A DNA stretch of 64,000 nucleotides from Vreelandella sp042466685 (GTDB taxonomy: Bacteria; Pseudomonadota; Gammaproteobacteria; Pseudomonadales; Halomonadaceae). The notes below the pieces were generated by a model. The model was not told where the DNA came from. It ran no database searches and saw only the letters and a list, made by a program, of their open reading frames with translations. Where the stretch lies: assembly GCF_042466685.1 (NCBI RefSeq), contig NZ_CP170448.1, forward strand, positions 4,464,001 to 4,528,000, written 5' to 3'. Made by a program: the position numbers and the translations under genes. Of the stretch, positions 32,688-41,842 are shown piece after piece. Each line of letters begins with the position of its first letter. The first letter of the stretch is position 1.

Positions 32688-33186
32688 TTGTGAGCAAGTT
32701 CCAGAGTCAGTCTTGAGTGAAGATTTTTTAATAGTTATAAGGGCCTTATCGACCTAAAATGAGCAAACTTTAACCAGCTTTTGGTTTTTTTAACTTAATA
32801 TTCAAACAATTAGCAATTAATAATTAGGTTCATAACCTAAGTTAAGGTTATGCATGCAATAAACGTCCAAGGTGGAGGTGTGGTGGCCAGGGATGGCCCG
32901 TTTTAGCACGATGCTAAACCACAATCTTCGGTTGCCCTGACCTCCCTACCGCCTGGTCAGGGCGACCTTTTTGTTTGTAGGGCGGTCAGTTAATTTCTGG
33001 CTCGTTCATTCCCGCTTTTTTACTCCTTCCCACTTCTTACTGCCCTCACCTGACGTCAGATCAGCCGCTTCGTGACTTCCTTGTTATTTGCTCTTGTTAT
33101 TTGCCCTTAGTACGGGCTTTTGTTACTAACTATCGCCATCAGCGTATCATGGCGACAGGGCCTAATGTGCAAGGAGAATAGCCAGC
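32688..33186. other. 499-bp intergenic region with inverted repeat and orphan terminator
   Basis: No protein gene seen. A 7-bp inverted repeat ATAACCT/AGGTTAT (32832-32851) is followed by the structured stretch ending in the strong terminator at 32930-32972, annotated as a candidate small RNA. The right part (32985-33180) shows nothing clear except the YihY promoter side, with AAGGAG before the start. Confidence 0.5.
32855..32972 (+). ncRNA. Candidate small RNA ending in a strong terminator
   Basis: Three successive hairpins: GGCC/GGCC (32885-32898), a perfect TTTAGCA/TGCTAAA stem with CGA loop (32902-32918), and a 13-bp stem GGTTGCCCTGACC (32930-32942) with GGTCAGGGCGACC (32955-32967) followed directly by five T. 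No plus-strand gene lies upstream, because the chemoreceptor reads the other way. The terminator therefore needs another transcript. The 5' end and promoter cannot be placed. Confidence 0.4.
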
Positions 33187-34113
33187 ATGGTTCGAAACCA
33201 CCCCTTTGTTAGCGCTGTCTTGCTCCTGCTCCCTCGGTTGGCTCACTTTGCTTGGCGCGTTTTACGCAATTTTTTGAAAAATCACGGCGTCCTGCTGGCC
33301 GGCGGGGTGGGCTACAACATTTTGCTCTCTATCGTGCCGCTTTTTGCCGTGCTCGTTGTGCTGTTAACCCAGGTAGTGGATCAGCAGCATCTGCTCAATG
33401 TGCTGGCCGTACAGGCACGCCATATGGCGCCTGCCCACGCGGAGGTATTGCTGGAAGCCGTTCGCAGCCTGCTGGAGTCGCGAGACGTGATCGGCATTCT
33501 GAGTTTTCCTATCCTGCTTCTCTTCAGCTCCTTCGCTTTTCGTATGCTGGAAGATGCTCTGGCAATCATTTTCCACGCGCCAGATAGCCCGCATATCAAG
33601 CGCAGCGTCTGGGTGTCGGTGATGTTGCCCTACGCCTTTATGGTGGTGCTGGGGGCGGCGCTGATGGTGCTCACCCTGGTGGTGACCCTGGCCAGCTCGC
33701 TGAATGCGCTGGTCATGGCCATTTTCGACCGAGAACTGCCATTGGCGGGGCTGTCTGAACCAGTGCTTAACCTAGCCAGCTTCATCGGTGTTTTTCTACT
33801 CTTCAGCGCTATCTACAAAGTGCTGCCGGTGGTGCGCATCGCGTTACGCCGTGCAATCGTAGGCGGCTTCGTCGCGGCACTGATGTGGGAGGGAGTTCGG
33901 CTGTTACTGGTTTACTATTTCGCCAACCTGTCGTTTGTGAACGCTGTCTACGGCTCGCTGGCCGCCCTGGTAATCGTACTGATTAGCCTTGAAGTGGGCG
34001 CCATCATTTTACTGTTGGGCGCCCAGGTGATTGCCGAACTGGAACGTAATACCCGCCTTGGCCTGCCATGGCACGTCGACCCCAGCCGGCAGCCGATTAC
34101 GCGGGTCGAATGA
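33187..34113 (+). CDS. YihY/virulence factor BrkB family membrane protein
   Basis: A 308-residue inner-membrane protein with about six predicted helices. The family marks are GGVGYNILLSIVPLFAVLVV, an LLLFSSFAF segment and YKVLPVVRIALRRAIVGGFV. The family is often misnamed RNase BN; its function is not settled, with transport or envelope roles proposed. Start ATG at 33187 with AAGGAG upstream. It is convergent with ureG, ending two bases from it. No membership in the urease operon is implied. Confidence 0.88.
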   Translation: MVRNHPFVSAVLLLLPRLAHFAWRVLRNFLKNHGVLLAGGVGYNILLSIVPLFAVLVVLLTQVVDQQHLLNVLAVQARHMAPAHAEVLLEAVRSLLESRDVIGILSFPILLLFSSFAFRMLEDALAIIFHAPDSPHIKRSVWVSVMLPYAFMVVLGAALMVLTLVVTLASSLNALVMAIFDRELPLAGLSEPVLNLASFIGVFLLFSAIYKVLPVVRIALRRAIVGGFVAALMWEGVRLLLVYYFANLSFVNAVYGSLAALVIVLISLEVGAIILLLGAQVIAELERNTRLGLPWHVDPSRQPITRVE

Positions 34114-34115
34114 CG

Positions 34116-34754
<639 letters not shown>

Positions 34755-34812
34755 TTTTCTCTCCTCAATCGATAAGCTGGTTAACTTCTAAGCTCTTTGT
34801 CTTCTAAACCCG

Positions 34813-35544
34813 TTAACTTCTAAATAAGCGTGAATACTGAGTTTCGTGTAGCGCACTGGCCAGAGCCAAGCCGGGTAGCACCGGGCCTAGTTCTTCATCC
34901 TCAAGCGCCAACGCCTGATTAACGGCATCCACTAGCGCTGGGCGCAGTTGTTCGATCACACGCTGGGCAGCGGTGTGGCCAAGCGGCAAGGCTTTACAGG
35001 CCACCGCCAGTTGGTTCTCCAGCCAGGCCCAGGCAAAGCCCAGCAGGGTTTGGCGAACAGACACGCCGCGGGCGTGGGCGGTGTAAGCAAACAGCGTTAC
35101 ATAGCCTGGATTCTCTGGCAGCAAGGGCGGTAGTAAGTCCTCACTTGGCAGCAGTTGCTCGTTGGGTAATAGGTTCAAGCTGCCCAGTAGGCGTTTTAGC
35201 GAGGCGCCCAGCCTGCTATCTTCGGCGGCGAGCTCGGCGGTTTCCCGAGTAGCGGCCAGCCACTCATCCCATGCGGCGATTGATTGACTATCCGCCTGCC
35301 CTAATGCTTCAAGCAACCGCGCCAGCACCGGTAGCTCGCAGCGAGTTAGGCCATCTTCCAGAACACCATTTAGCCACTCGGCAAGGCTGGCTTCGTCGCG
35401 CACCCAGTCCAGCTCAAAAGCGCTCTCTAAGCCTTGGGAGAAGGCAAAGGCGCCAATCGGTAGTGCGGGGCTCACCAACTGCATCAGCCCTAGCAGCGCC
35501 AGCTCGTCACTTTGGCTTTCTAGCGCGGCGAGTTCAGTGGGCAT
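34813..35544 (-). CDS. ureF: Urease accessory protein UreF
   Basis: A 243-residue all-helical protein that acts as gatekeeper of GTPase-dependent nickel insertion. The family segment LMQLVSPALPIGAFAFSQGLE lies near the N-terminus. The start at 35544 (MPTELAALE) is preferred; the frame is open to 35646, but that extension is only the His-rich tail of ureE read in another frame. It overlaps the end of ureE by 11 bases. A start at 35556 is possible. Confidence 0.93.
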   Translation of the reverse strand: MPTELAALESQSDELALLGLMQLVSPALPIGAFAFSQGLESAFELDWVRDEASLAEWLNGVLEDGLTRCELPVLARLLEALGQADSQSIAAWDEWLAATRETAELAAEDSRLGASLKRLLGSLNLLPNEQLLPSEDLLPPLLPENPGYVTLFAYTAHARGVSVRQTLLGFAWAWLENQLAVACKALPLGHTAAQRVIEQLRPALVDAVNQALALEDEELGPVLPGLALASALHETQYSRLFRS

Positions 35545-36103
35545 GGTGATGCTCATGGGCGTGCGAATGGTTATGGGAGTGATCGTGGTCGTGGGAATGG
35601 CCGTGCCCGTGGGAATGGCCATGCGAATGACCGTGTGAGTGGCCACCGCCGCCTATCTGATTATAGGCGCCCGGTTCCGGGTCAAAGGTATCCTCATGGT
35701 GCTCCAGTTCAGCGCCCAATAGCACAGCGAGCTCTTCCAGCACGTGATCCGGTGGGAAGCGCACCCAAGCGCCCTTTTCGTCTTCACCCAGCGCCAGCTG
35801 AACGTGGCGATTACCAAGATGGTAGGCCAATCGTGCCAATGGTAAGCCAGTACTCACTCGCGCGGTCACCACCGGTTCTACGGCGGCGCAGACACGCACC
35901 ACTTCGCCGCTTTCGGCTTTTAGACCTTCGCCGCTGCGCAGCACCGGGCCGCGATCAAGAAATAGCCCCAACTCGCGGCCGCTATCGCTTTGCGCTTTTA
36001 AGCGCCCACGAATGCGTAGCTCAAAGGGCAGCGTAAGTGTGTCGCTCGCCGCGCTCTCGTCTATCGGCCCTAAACGTTCTATGAGTTTGAGCATTGGTAT
36101 CAT
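35534..36103 (-). CDS. ureE: Urease nickel metallochaperone UreE
   Basis: A 189-residue protein. The N-terminal peptide-binding domain (to about 75) is followed by the metal-binding domain with GNRHVQLAL, which contains the conserved dimer-interface histidine. The C-terminal tail of about 35 residues is almost entirely His, Ser, Gly and Asp, a nickel storage tail like that of Klebsiella UreE and longer than in many relatives. It delivers nickel to UreG. It is separated from ureC by a large palindrome. Confidence 0.94.
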   Translation of the reverse strand: MIPMLKLIERLGPIDESAASDTLTLPFELRIRGRLKAQSDSGRELGLFLDRGPVLRSGEGLKAESGEVVRVCAAVEPVVTARVSTGLPLARLAYHLGNRHVQLALGEDEKGAWVRFPPDHVLEELAVLLGAELEHHEDTFDPEPGAYNQIGGGGHSHGHSHGHSHGHGHSHDHDHSHNHSHAHEHHHAH

Positions 36104-36128
36104 CCTTTCGCTATCTATGCGGCTGTGC

Positions 36129-36221
36129 CGGGGGTAGGCCTACGAGAGGGCGCTGTGAATACCTCCCTGTACGCTACTTTTGCCATCCATGGCAAAAGAC
36201 CCTCTCTACGGCCTACCCCCG
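36129..36221. repeat. 93-bp palindromic element between ureC and ureE
   Basis: The outer arms CGGGGGTAGGCCTACGAGAGGG (36129-36150) and 36200-36221 are near-perfect inverted repeats. Inside, CTTTTGCCAT (36177-36186) and ATGGCAAAAG (36189-36198) form a perfect 10-bp stem around CC. It is a REP/ERIC-like intergenic palindrome inside the urease operon, which may protect or process the mRNA. Confidence 0.75.
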
Positions 36222-36250
36222 TCACCTCTACCTACGTGAAATAGCCTCAA

Positions 36251-37966
36251 TTAAAACAAATGATAACGCTGCGCCAGCGGTAGCTCGGTAGCGGGCTCGC
36301 AGGTTAAAATTTCGCCATCGCAGCGCACCTCGTAGGTTTGCGGGTCGACGGTCAAATCGGGGCAGGCATCATTCAGCTTCATATCCTGCTTGCGCACCTG
36401 GCGCACGTTTTTACACGCCGCTAGCTCGCTGTTCAGCCCCAGCGTCTCTTTAATCCCCGCATCCAACGCAGCCTGACTAACAAAGCTGAGCCGGGTTTGG
36501 CTCGCCGCACGGCCTAAAGCGCCAAACATATAGCGGTAATGCACCGGCTGCGGCGTAGGAATCGAAGCGTTGGGGTCACCCATGGGCGCCGCCGCAATCA
36601 TGCCGCCTTTGATCATCATCGCTGGCTTAACGCCAAAGAAGGCCGGTTTCCACAGCACCAGATCCGCCAATTTACCGACTTCGATGGAGCCCACTTCATG
36701 GGCAATCCCATGGGTAATCGCCGGGTTAATGGTGTACTTAGCGATATAGCGTTTGGCGCGGAAATTATCGGCGCCCAGGGCTTCGTCTTCCGGCAGCAGG
36801 CCGCGCTGGATCTTCATTTTATGGGCGGTTTGCCAGGTGCGGCAGACCACTTCACCGACCCGCCCCATGGCCTGTGAGTCCGAGGCGATCATCGAGATCA
36901 CGCCCAGGTCGTGGAGGATATCCTCGGCGGCGATGGTTTCCCGGCGAATGCGTGAGTCGGCGAAGGCCACGTCTTCGGGGATATTGGGGTCGAGATGGTG
37001 GCACACCATCAGCATATCGAGGTGTTCGTCGATGGTGTTGACCGTATAGGGCCGCGTCGGGTTGGTGGATGACGGCAGCACGTAGGCTTTCGAGCAAGCG
37101 GTGAGGATATCCGGCGCGTGCCCACCGCCCGCACCTTCGGTGTGGTAGGTGTGAATGCAGCGCTCTTTGAATGCGGCCAGGGTGTCTTCCACAAAGCCCG
37201 ATTCGTTCAGGGTGTCGGTGTGGATCGCCACTTGCACATCGTAGGCGTCTGCCACGTTAAGGCAGTTATTGATCGAGGCAGGCGTGGTGCCCCAATCTTC
37301 GTGCAGTTTGAGACCCATGGCGCCCGCTTGGAGCTGGAGCTCCAGAGACTCGGGCAGGCTGGCGTTCCCTTTGCCTAGAAAGCCGATGTTCATGGGCATA
37401 TCGTCCACCGCTTGCAGCATCTTGCCAATGTGCCAGGGGCCGGGGGTGCAGGTGGTGGCGTTGGAGCCTGTCGCCGGGCCGGTACCGCCGCCGAGCATGG
37501 TGGTGACGCCGCTCATCAGCGCCTCTTCCACCTGCTGAGGGCAGATAAAGTGGATGTGCGAGTCGATGCCGCCCGCGGTCAGAATCTTACCTTCGCCGGA
37601 GATGATTTCGGTGCCGGGGCCAATCACAATCTCAACATCTGGCTGGGTGTCCGGGTTACCGGCTTTGCCAATCGCGGCGATGCGGCCGTTTTGAATGCCC
37701 ACATCGGCTTTAACGATACCCCACCAGTCTAGGATCAGCGCATTGGTGATCACGGTATCCATCACCGTGTCGTCGGCCCGCTGGCTTTGGCCCATGCCGT
37801 CGCGAATCACTTTGCCACCGCCGAACTTCACTTCATCGCCGTAATGGGTGGCGTCTTTCTCGACTTCAATCCACAGCTCGGTATCGCCCAGGCGCACGCG
37901 GTCGCCCACCGTGGGGCCGTACATATCGGCGTAGGCTTGCCGACTGATCTTATTGGTCGGTTTCAT
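36251..37966 (-). CDS. ureC: Urease alpha subunit (catalytic)
   Basis: A 571-residue catalytic subunit of urease (urea to ammonia and carbamate). All active-site residues are present: His137 and His139 (GGIDSHIHF), the carbamylated Lys220 (GLKLHEDWG), His249, His275, His323 and Asp363. Each is offset by three from the Klebsiella numbering. It overlaps ureB in ATGA. Cytoplasmic, in an alpha-beta-gamma trimer. Confidence 0.98.
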   Translation of the reverse strand: MKPTNKISRQAYADMYGPTVGDRVRLGDTELWIEVEKDATHYGDEVKFGGGKVIRDGMGQSQRADDTVMDTVITNALILDWWGIVKADVGIQNGRIAAIGKAGNPDTQPDVEIVIGPGTEIISGEGKILTAGGIDSHIHFICPQQVEEALMSGVTTMLGGGTGPATGSNATTCTPGPWHIGKMLQAVDDMPMNIGFLGKGNASLPESLELQLQAGAMGLKLHEDWGTTPASINNCLNVADAYDVQVAIHTDTLNESGFVEDTLAAFKERCIHTYHTEGAGGGHAPDILTACSKAYVLPSSTNPTRPYTVNTIDEHLDMLMVCHHLDPNIPEDVAFADSRIRRETIAAEDILHDLGVISMIASDSQAMGRVGEVVCRTWQTAHKMKIQRGLLPEDEALGADNFRAKRYIAKYTINPAITHGIAHEVGSIEVGKLADLVLWKPAFFGVKPAMMIKGGMIAAAPMGDPNASIPTPQPVHYRYMFGALGRAASQTRLSFVSQAALDAGIKETLGLNSELAACKNVRQVRKQDMKLNDACPDLTVDPQTYEVRCDGEILTCEPATELPLAQRYHLF

Positions 37967-38283
37967 TGTTTACCTCCATCCAGCGCACCCATCACATCGC
38001 CGCGGAAACCGTAAATTTCGCGCTTGCCGACAAAAGGAATCAGCGTGACTTCACGGGTTTGGCCAGGCTCAAAGCGAATCGCCGTGCCTGCGGCCACGTC
38101 CAAGCGAAAGCCTCGGGTTTTGTCGCGATCAAACACCAGTGCCGGGTTGGCTTCGGCAAAGTGGTAGTGGGAGCCAATCTGGATCGGGCGGTCGCCGGTA
38201 TTGGCCACTTCCACGCTAATCCGCTCACGCCCCACACAAAGCTCGATATCACCTTCTTTTAACTGATACTCACCAGGAATCAT
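37963..38283 (-). CDS. ureB: Urease beta subunit
   Basis: A 106-residue subunit starting MIPGEY, the standard N-terminus, with GGAG upstream; the frame is open to 38343, but the extra residues are encoded by the repetitive spacer. It contains GDRPIQIGSHYHFAEANPAL, the family signature. It overlaps ureC by four bases. Confidence 0.96.
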   Translation of the reverse strand: MIPGEYQLKEGDIELCVGRERISVEVANTGDRPIQIGSHYHFAEANPALVFDRDKTRGFRLDVAAGTAIRFEPGQTREVTLIPFVGKREIYGFRGDVMGALDGGKQ

Positions 38284-38294
38284 CTGGTTGCTCC

Positions 38295-38396
38295 TTCGTT
38301 TTGTTGTGAGGTGTAAGGAGTAAGATGTGAGGAGTAAAACCACTCACCACTCACAATTAACCCCTCACTCCTCACCCTTAACCCCTCACACAATCG
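38295..38396. repeat. Low-complexity spacer with repeated CTCAC/GTGAG words
   Basis: About 100 bases between ureB and ureA made of variants of CCTCACTCCTCAC and the inverse GTGAGGAGTAA. The left half is purine-rich and the right half pyrimidine-rich, so the two halves can pair. It is not a CRISPR array because units are short, irregular and lack spacers. Confidence 0.55.
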
Positions 38397-38688
38397 GCGT
38401 ATGGACAGTGACCAGCTTGGTGCCATCCGGGAAGGTGGCTTCCACCTGCACTTCGTCGACCATTTCGGCGACGCCTTCCATCACGTCGTCACGGCTTAGG
38501 ATCTCGCGGCCATAGCTCATCAGATCGGCCACGCTGCGGCCATCCCGGGCGCCTTCCATAATCTCAAAGCTGATTAGCGCCACCGCTTCCGGGTAATTGA
38601 GTTTTAAACCACGCGCCTTGCGGCGCTCCGCCAGTTGGGCGGCGGAGAACAGCAGCAGTTTGTCTTTGTCTCTTGGGGTTAATTCCAT
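38386..38688 (-). CDS. ureA: Urease gamma subunit
   Basis: A 100-residue subunit starting MELTPRDKDKLLLF, the standard N-terminus, with GGAG upstream; the upstream in-frame ATG at 38706 is rejected. The conserved NYPEAVALIS and EGARDGRSVADLM segments are present. Second gene of the operon after ureD. Confidence 0.97.
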   Translation of the reverse strand: MELTPRDKDKLLLFSAAQLAERRKARGLKLNYPEAVALISFEIMEGARDGRSVADLMSYGREILSRDDVMEGVAEMVDEVQVEATFPDGTKLVTVHTPIV

Positions 38689-38725
38689 GGAATATGTCTC
38701 CAGCAATGCATCACAGTGATACGAA

Positions 38726-39610
38726 TTAAGTTAGCCAAATTCGTGGTGTATGCGCGGCGCGCTCAATCCACCGGGGGCGCAGCAGTTGCCAGGCTTGTTC
38801 ACACAGCGCCCAGGCTTCGTTGCGCGAGTTGCCTAGATAGCGCAGCAGTAGTACGCCGTGGCGCACGGTGACTGCCCAGCGCGGGTTATCCGGTAGGGCT
38901 TCACGCAGGGCCTCAATAGCCGCAGGTGCGTCGGCAACCTCCACCGCCCAGAGCGTGGCCTGCACTGTGGCACCGCCCTGCCCCCAGCGCCCGGCAAAGC
39001 GAGGGTGTAGTGGGTCTAGCGGTTGGCGCTCTAGCCACAGCGGCTTGCCATCCAGGGTTAAGCGGAAGTGCTGCTCAATGCGTCCGGAAACATAGGGTAA
39101 GTCGCTGGCCGGGCGACCCAGTGCCATCACTTCCCAGCCCAGGCAGCGGGCGCTGCCGTGAAGGTCGATCTGGGTGCGCTGCTCGCCTTTAGAGCCATCA
39201 AAGGCGATGGTCTCCTGGGGCAGCCACTCAAGGGTGCCGCCGTCTTCCACACTTAACCGGGTGTGCTGCGCCCAGGCGACGCCCTGGCTGTCAGCTTTAT
39301 AGAGTTTATTGGCGGCTGGGGTCGTCAGCAGTGCATGAGCGCCGCGCTCAACGTGGGCGCTAATGGTGAGCGCATCGCCGCTGACTAACCCACCCGGCGG
39401 ATGTAGCACATAGACATGGCAAGCCTCACCGCGCCCTTCCGGGTAGAAAGGGCGCTGCACCCGCAGTGGCCCCTGATGGCGCGCCTGCACCATGCGTGTG
39501 GCGCCGTCGCGATGGGCGAAGGTGAGCGCTAACGAAGCTGCCCAGCGGCGGCCAGCATCGAAGCGGTGGCCAGAGGCGATGCGGGGGTTGGCGATATCGC
39601 TCAGAATCAT
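38726..39610 (-). CDS. ureD: Urease accessory protein UreD (UreH)
   Basis: A 294-residue scaffold protein that binds apo-urease and carries nickel through a tunnel to the active site together with UreF and UreG. Family segments are HPPGGLVSGDAL and LLTTPAANKLYKA. First gene of ureDABCEFG, with a sigma-54-type promoter 43 bases upstream. The ATG at 39610 has no strong ribosome site. Confidence 0.93.
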   Translation of the reverse strand: MILSDIANPRIASGHRFDAGRRWAASLALTFAHRDGATRMVQARHQGPLRVQRPFYPEGRGEACHVYVLHPPGGLVSGDALTISAHVERGAHALLTTPAANKLYKADSQGVAWAQHTRLSVEDGGTLEWLPQETIAFDGSKGEQRTQIDLHGSARCLGWEVMALGRPASDLPYVSGRIEQHFRLTLDGKPLWLERQPLDPLHPRFAGRWGQGGATVQATLWAVEVADAPAAIEALREALPDNPRWAVTVRHGVLLLRYLGNSRNEAWALCEQAWQLLRPRWIERAAHTPRIWLT

Positions 39611-39652
39611 GGGTGGCTATCGCTTCCTTACAGTGAGCTTTTCACTAACCAC

Positions 39653-39678
39653 TGCAATTAATGCGCCAAAATGGTGAA
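39653..39678 (-). promoter_or_regulatory. Sigma-54 promoter of the urease operon with overlapping NtrC-like site
   Basis: On the minus strand TGGCGCATTAATTGCA (39668 to 39653) fits TGGCRC-N5-TTGCA with exact GG-N10-GC spacing, 43 bases before ureD. TGCGCCAAAATGGTGAA (39662-39678) matches the NtrC site in 14 of 17 positions but overlaps the -24 element. Farther upstream ACGCACCA occurs twice (39764-39771 and 39795-39802). Nitrogen control is likely. Confidence 0.6.
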
Positions 39679-39840
39679 AAACCTATTTTGCGGCCGCGGG
39701 AGGGCTTGGATCGTCGCAATAGGTCACATAACGCGCGCCTAGCGCGTACTTATCGCGCACATAACGCACCAAAAAAGAACAGACAAATACGATACGCACC
39801 AGAAAGACGCATTAATGTTCGCTGCATACCTTCAGCAACA

Positions 39841-41202
39841 TCACTGCACCACCACTCGATCCCGCCCGCTGCGCTTCGCTTGATAAAGCGCCTGGTCGGC
39901 CCGCTGTAAGGCGTGGTGATAGTCGGGGTGGCCGTCGTGGAGTGTGACTCCCACGCTAATCGTCACATTTAGCAGCGTATCGGCGCCAGCGAGCATTGGC
40001 TCTTTAGCCACCGACTGACGCAAACGCTCAGCAAATAACCGACTGCCATCATGGTCGGTATTGACCAGCACAATCAAAAACTCTTCGCCGCCCATTCGAA
40101 ATACATAATCTCCCCCACGGGTAGAGCGATCAAGTAGGCTCGCCACCTGCTGCAGCACGTTATCGCCAGCGTCGTGCCCATGGGTATCATTGATCGACTT
40201 GAAGTGATCGATATCCACCATCAATAGCGCAAAACTGTGCTCCGAGTGGCGGGCGATTTCAATTTCGCGGCTAAGCACCACCGACAAAAACTTGCGGTTG
40301 AGCAGCCGGGTTAAGCTGTCGCGACCGGCATCTAACCCGGAGGCGCGCTCCAACACATTATCGAGTAGCATCAACACCGTGCGAGCGGCGTCACGAATCT
40401 CACCAAGCGCTCTGAGCCGCTGACTAGGATCTTCATGAAGCAGAACTTCCAGCCACTCACGATCCACTTGCTGAATATGGCGCGAAATAGTGGCAATCTC
40501 CGGCACGCCCTCAAACGCATGGCACGCTTTATGGAAGTACCACAGACCAAAATCGGAATTGGATAACCGCGGCAGTGTGGCGATATTCTGCTGGGCGGCG
40601 ACGGCAAACATCAGTGCGTTTTCCCAGTTCAGCAACGCCGAACGCTGGCGTTCACGCTCATCACCAATGCTCTGAGTAAGTGAAAACAACTTGTATGCCT
40701 CTTCGGTGCGCGCATTACGGTCACTGGCCACTGAGTAGGCGTGGCTCATAATTTCCATGGCCATATCGATATGGTCAGAGACATACACCGCGGCATCCCC
40801 CGGTGATAGCGGGCTTTTAAGCGTGGCGTTGATCTGCTCATAAAACGCCTGCTTCAGTTGCCGTGCTCCGTTAAGTACCAAGTTAACCGGAATTTCGATA
40901 CGGGCATGCACTTGCCCCACTTTTTCCTGCTGCTCAACCAGGGACTCGAAATCAGCGTGCTCGACGGCGAACATGGCCTTCAGCCACCGCTGCATAGAGG
41001 GGTTTAAACGCTGCTCCACTTGGTCGTTGGAGAGAAATAGCGAGGCGTGCGGGTCTTCCAGCATTACGCTGTAAAAGTGGTTAGCAAAGTTTTGGCAGTG
41101 CTGCTCTACCAACGTTTCGACGGCTTGCCGCAACGGCTTAGGCGTACGCTCCAGAAGCGTCTGCCACTCGGCGGCGAGCTGATATTTATCTTTATAGCGC
41201 AT
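39841..41202 (-). CDS. dosC: Globin-coupled diguanylate cyclase, DosC-like
   Basis: A 453-residue oxygen sensor that makes cyclic di-GMP. The N-terminal globin domain (about 1-155) has the proximal haem ligand His99 (VGQVHARIEIPV) and the distal Tyr44 (HFYSVMLED), one off the E. coli DosC numbers. A helical middle domain follows (DFGLWYFHKACHAF), then the GGDEF domain with the active motif GGEEF and an RGGD inhibitory I-site five residues upstream. The ATG at 41202 is chosen because AGGTGG precedes it; an earlier start at 41247 adds residues unlike the family. It is monocistronic, divergent from the toxin-antitoxin pair. Confidence 0.92.
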   Translation of the reverse strand: MRYKDKYQLAAEWQTLLERTPKPLRQAVETLVEQHCQNFANHFYSVMLEDPHASLFLSNDQVEQRLNPSMQRWLKAMFAVEHADFESLVEQQEKVGQVHARIEIPVNLVLNGARQLKQAFYEQINATLKSPLSPGDAAVYVSDHIDMAMEIMSHAYSVASDRNARTEEAYKLFSLTQSIGDERERQRSALLNWENALMFAVAAQQNIATLPRLSNSDFGLWYFHKACHAFEGVPEIATISRHIQQVDREWLEVLLHEDPSQRLRALGEIRDAARTVLMLLDNVLERASGLDAGRDSLTRLLNRKFLSVVLSREIEIARHSEHSFALLMVDIDHFKSINDTHGHDAGDNVLQQVASLLDRSTRGGDYVFRMGGEEFLIVLVNTDHDGSRLFAERLRQSVAKEPMLAGADTLLNVTISVGVTLHDGHPDYHHALQRADQALYQAKRSGRDRVVVQ

Positions 41203-41355
41203 ACCCCACCTGCTTCTTATTGCTAAATCAATCAATGTTACAGGCAAAAAATCGCCTGCAACCGAACACAGAACAGGGTTTTAGCGATTAGCCCGCCAGA
41301 TACCTTCTCTGCTATGTGCATCACTTGACGCCGGCAAATGCATCATGTATATCAA

Positions 41356-41378
41356 TTGATAGCACTTTAAAGTATCAA
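41356..41378. promoter_or_regulatory. Inverted repeat in the toxin-antitoxin promoter
   Basis: TTGATA (41356-41361) and TATCAA (41373-41378) form an inverted repeat 15 bases before the antitoxin start, a likely site for autorepression by the Xre antitoxin. TGCATCA also occurs twice just upstream. Confidence 0.45.
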
Positions 41379-41392
41379 ATGAGGAAAACGCC

Positions 41393-41842
41393 ATGGATGT
41401 CCATTTCACTCAGTACCAACCACCCAAAGCCTTGGCGTTCGGTTTCTGGCAACAAATTGGCCTGCCTGCCCGTGGCCGAAAGCTGCATGAGTTATTGCAT
41501 GAAGGCGTGGAGTACCGGGTTTACCCTCAGCTTGCCAAAGTGTCAGGTATTGAGCAGAAAGCACTGGCGAGCTATGTGGACATTCCCCCTGCCACGTTGA
41601 GCCGCCGCGCCAAAACGGGCCGTTTCAAGATGGCGGAAAGCGATCGGCTGTATCGCTTTGCTGAGCTCTTTAAAGCGGCGCTGGACCTGTTTGAAGGCGA
41701 CGCCGATGGCGCACGCGCTTGGCTGCTCAAGCCTAATGCCGGGCTAGGTGGGCGCCGTCCCGTCGAAATGAGCGCAACCTCGGCGGAGTATCAAACGGTG
41801 CTTAACTTGATCGGGCGGCTGGAGCACGGGGTCTCGGTATGA
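41393..41842 (+). CDS. Xre/MbcA/ParS family antitoxin
   Basis: A 149-residue antitoxin. The middle part (KVSGIEQKALASYVDIPPAT, then LSRRAKTGRFKMAESDRLYR) is the Xre-like helix-turn-helix. The C-terminal DUF2384 toxin-binding domain has LFEGDADGARAWLLKPNAGLGGRRP. It neutralises the RES toxin by covering its active site and usually represses the operon. It overlaps the toxin gene by four bases. GAGGAAAA precedes the ATG. Confidence 0.9.
   Translation: MDVHFTQYQPPKALAFGFWQQIGLPARGRKLHELLHEGVEYRVYPQLAKVSGIEQKALASYVDIPPATLSRRAKTGRFKMAESDRLYRFAELFKAALDLFEGDADGARAWLLKPNAGLGGRRPVEMSATSAEYQTVLNLIGRLEHGVSV

Noticed and set aside
35545..35646. N-terminal extension of UreF (Thr/Ile/Pro-rich)
   Set aside because: It is the His-rich ureE tail read in another frame; UreF homologues start near the chosen codon.
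38295..38396. Possible CRISPR array between ureB and ureA
   Set aside because: The repeated words are short and irregular with no unique spacers of constant length and no cas genes.
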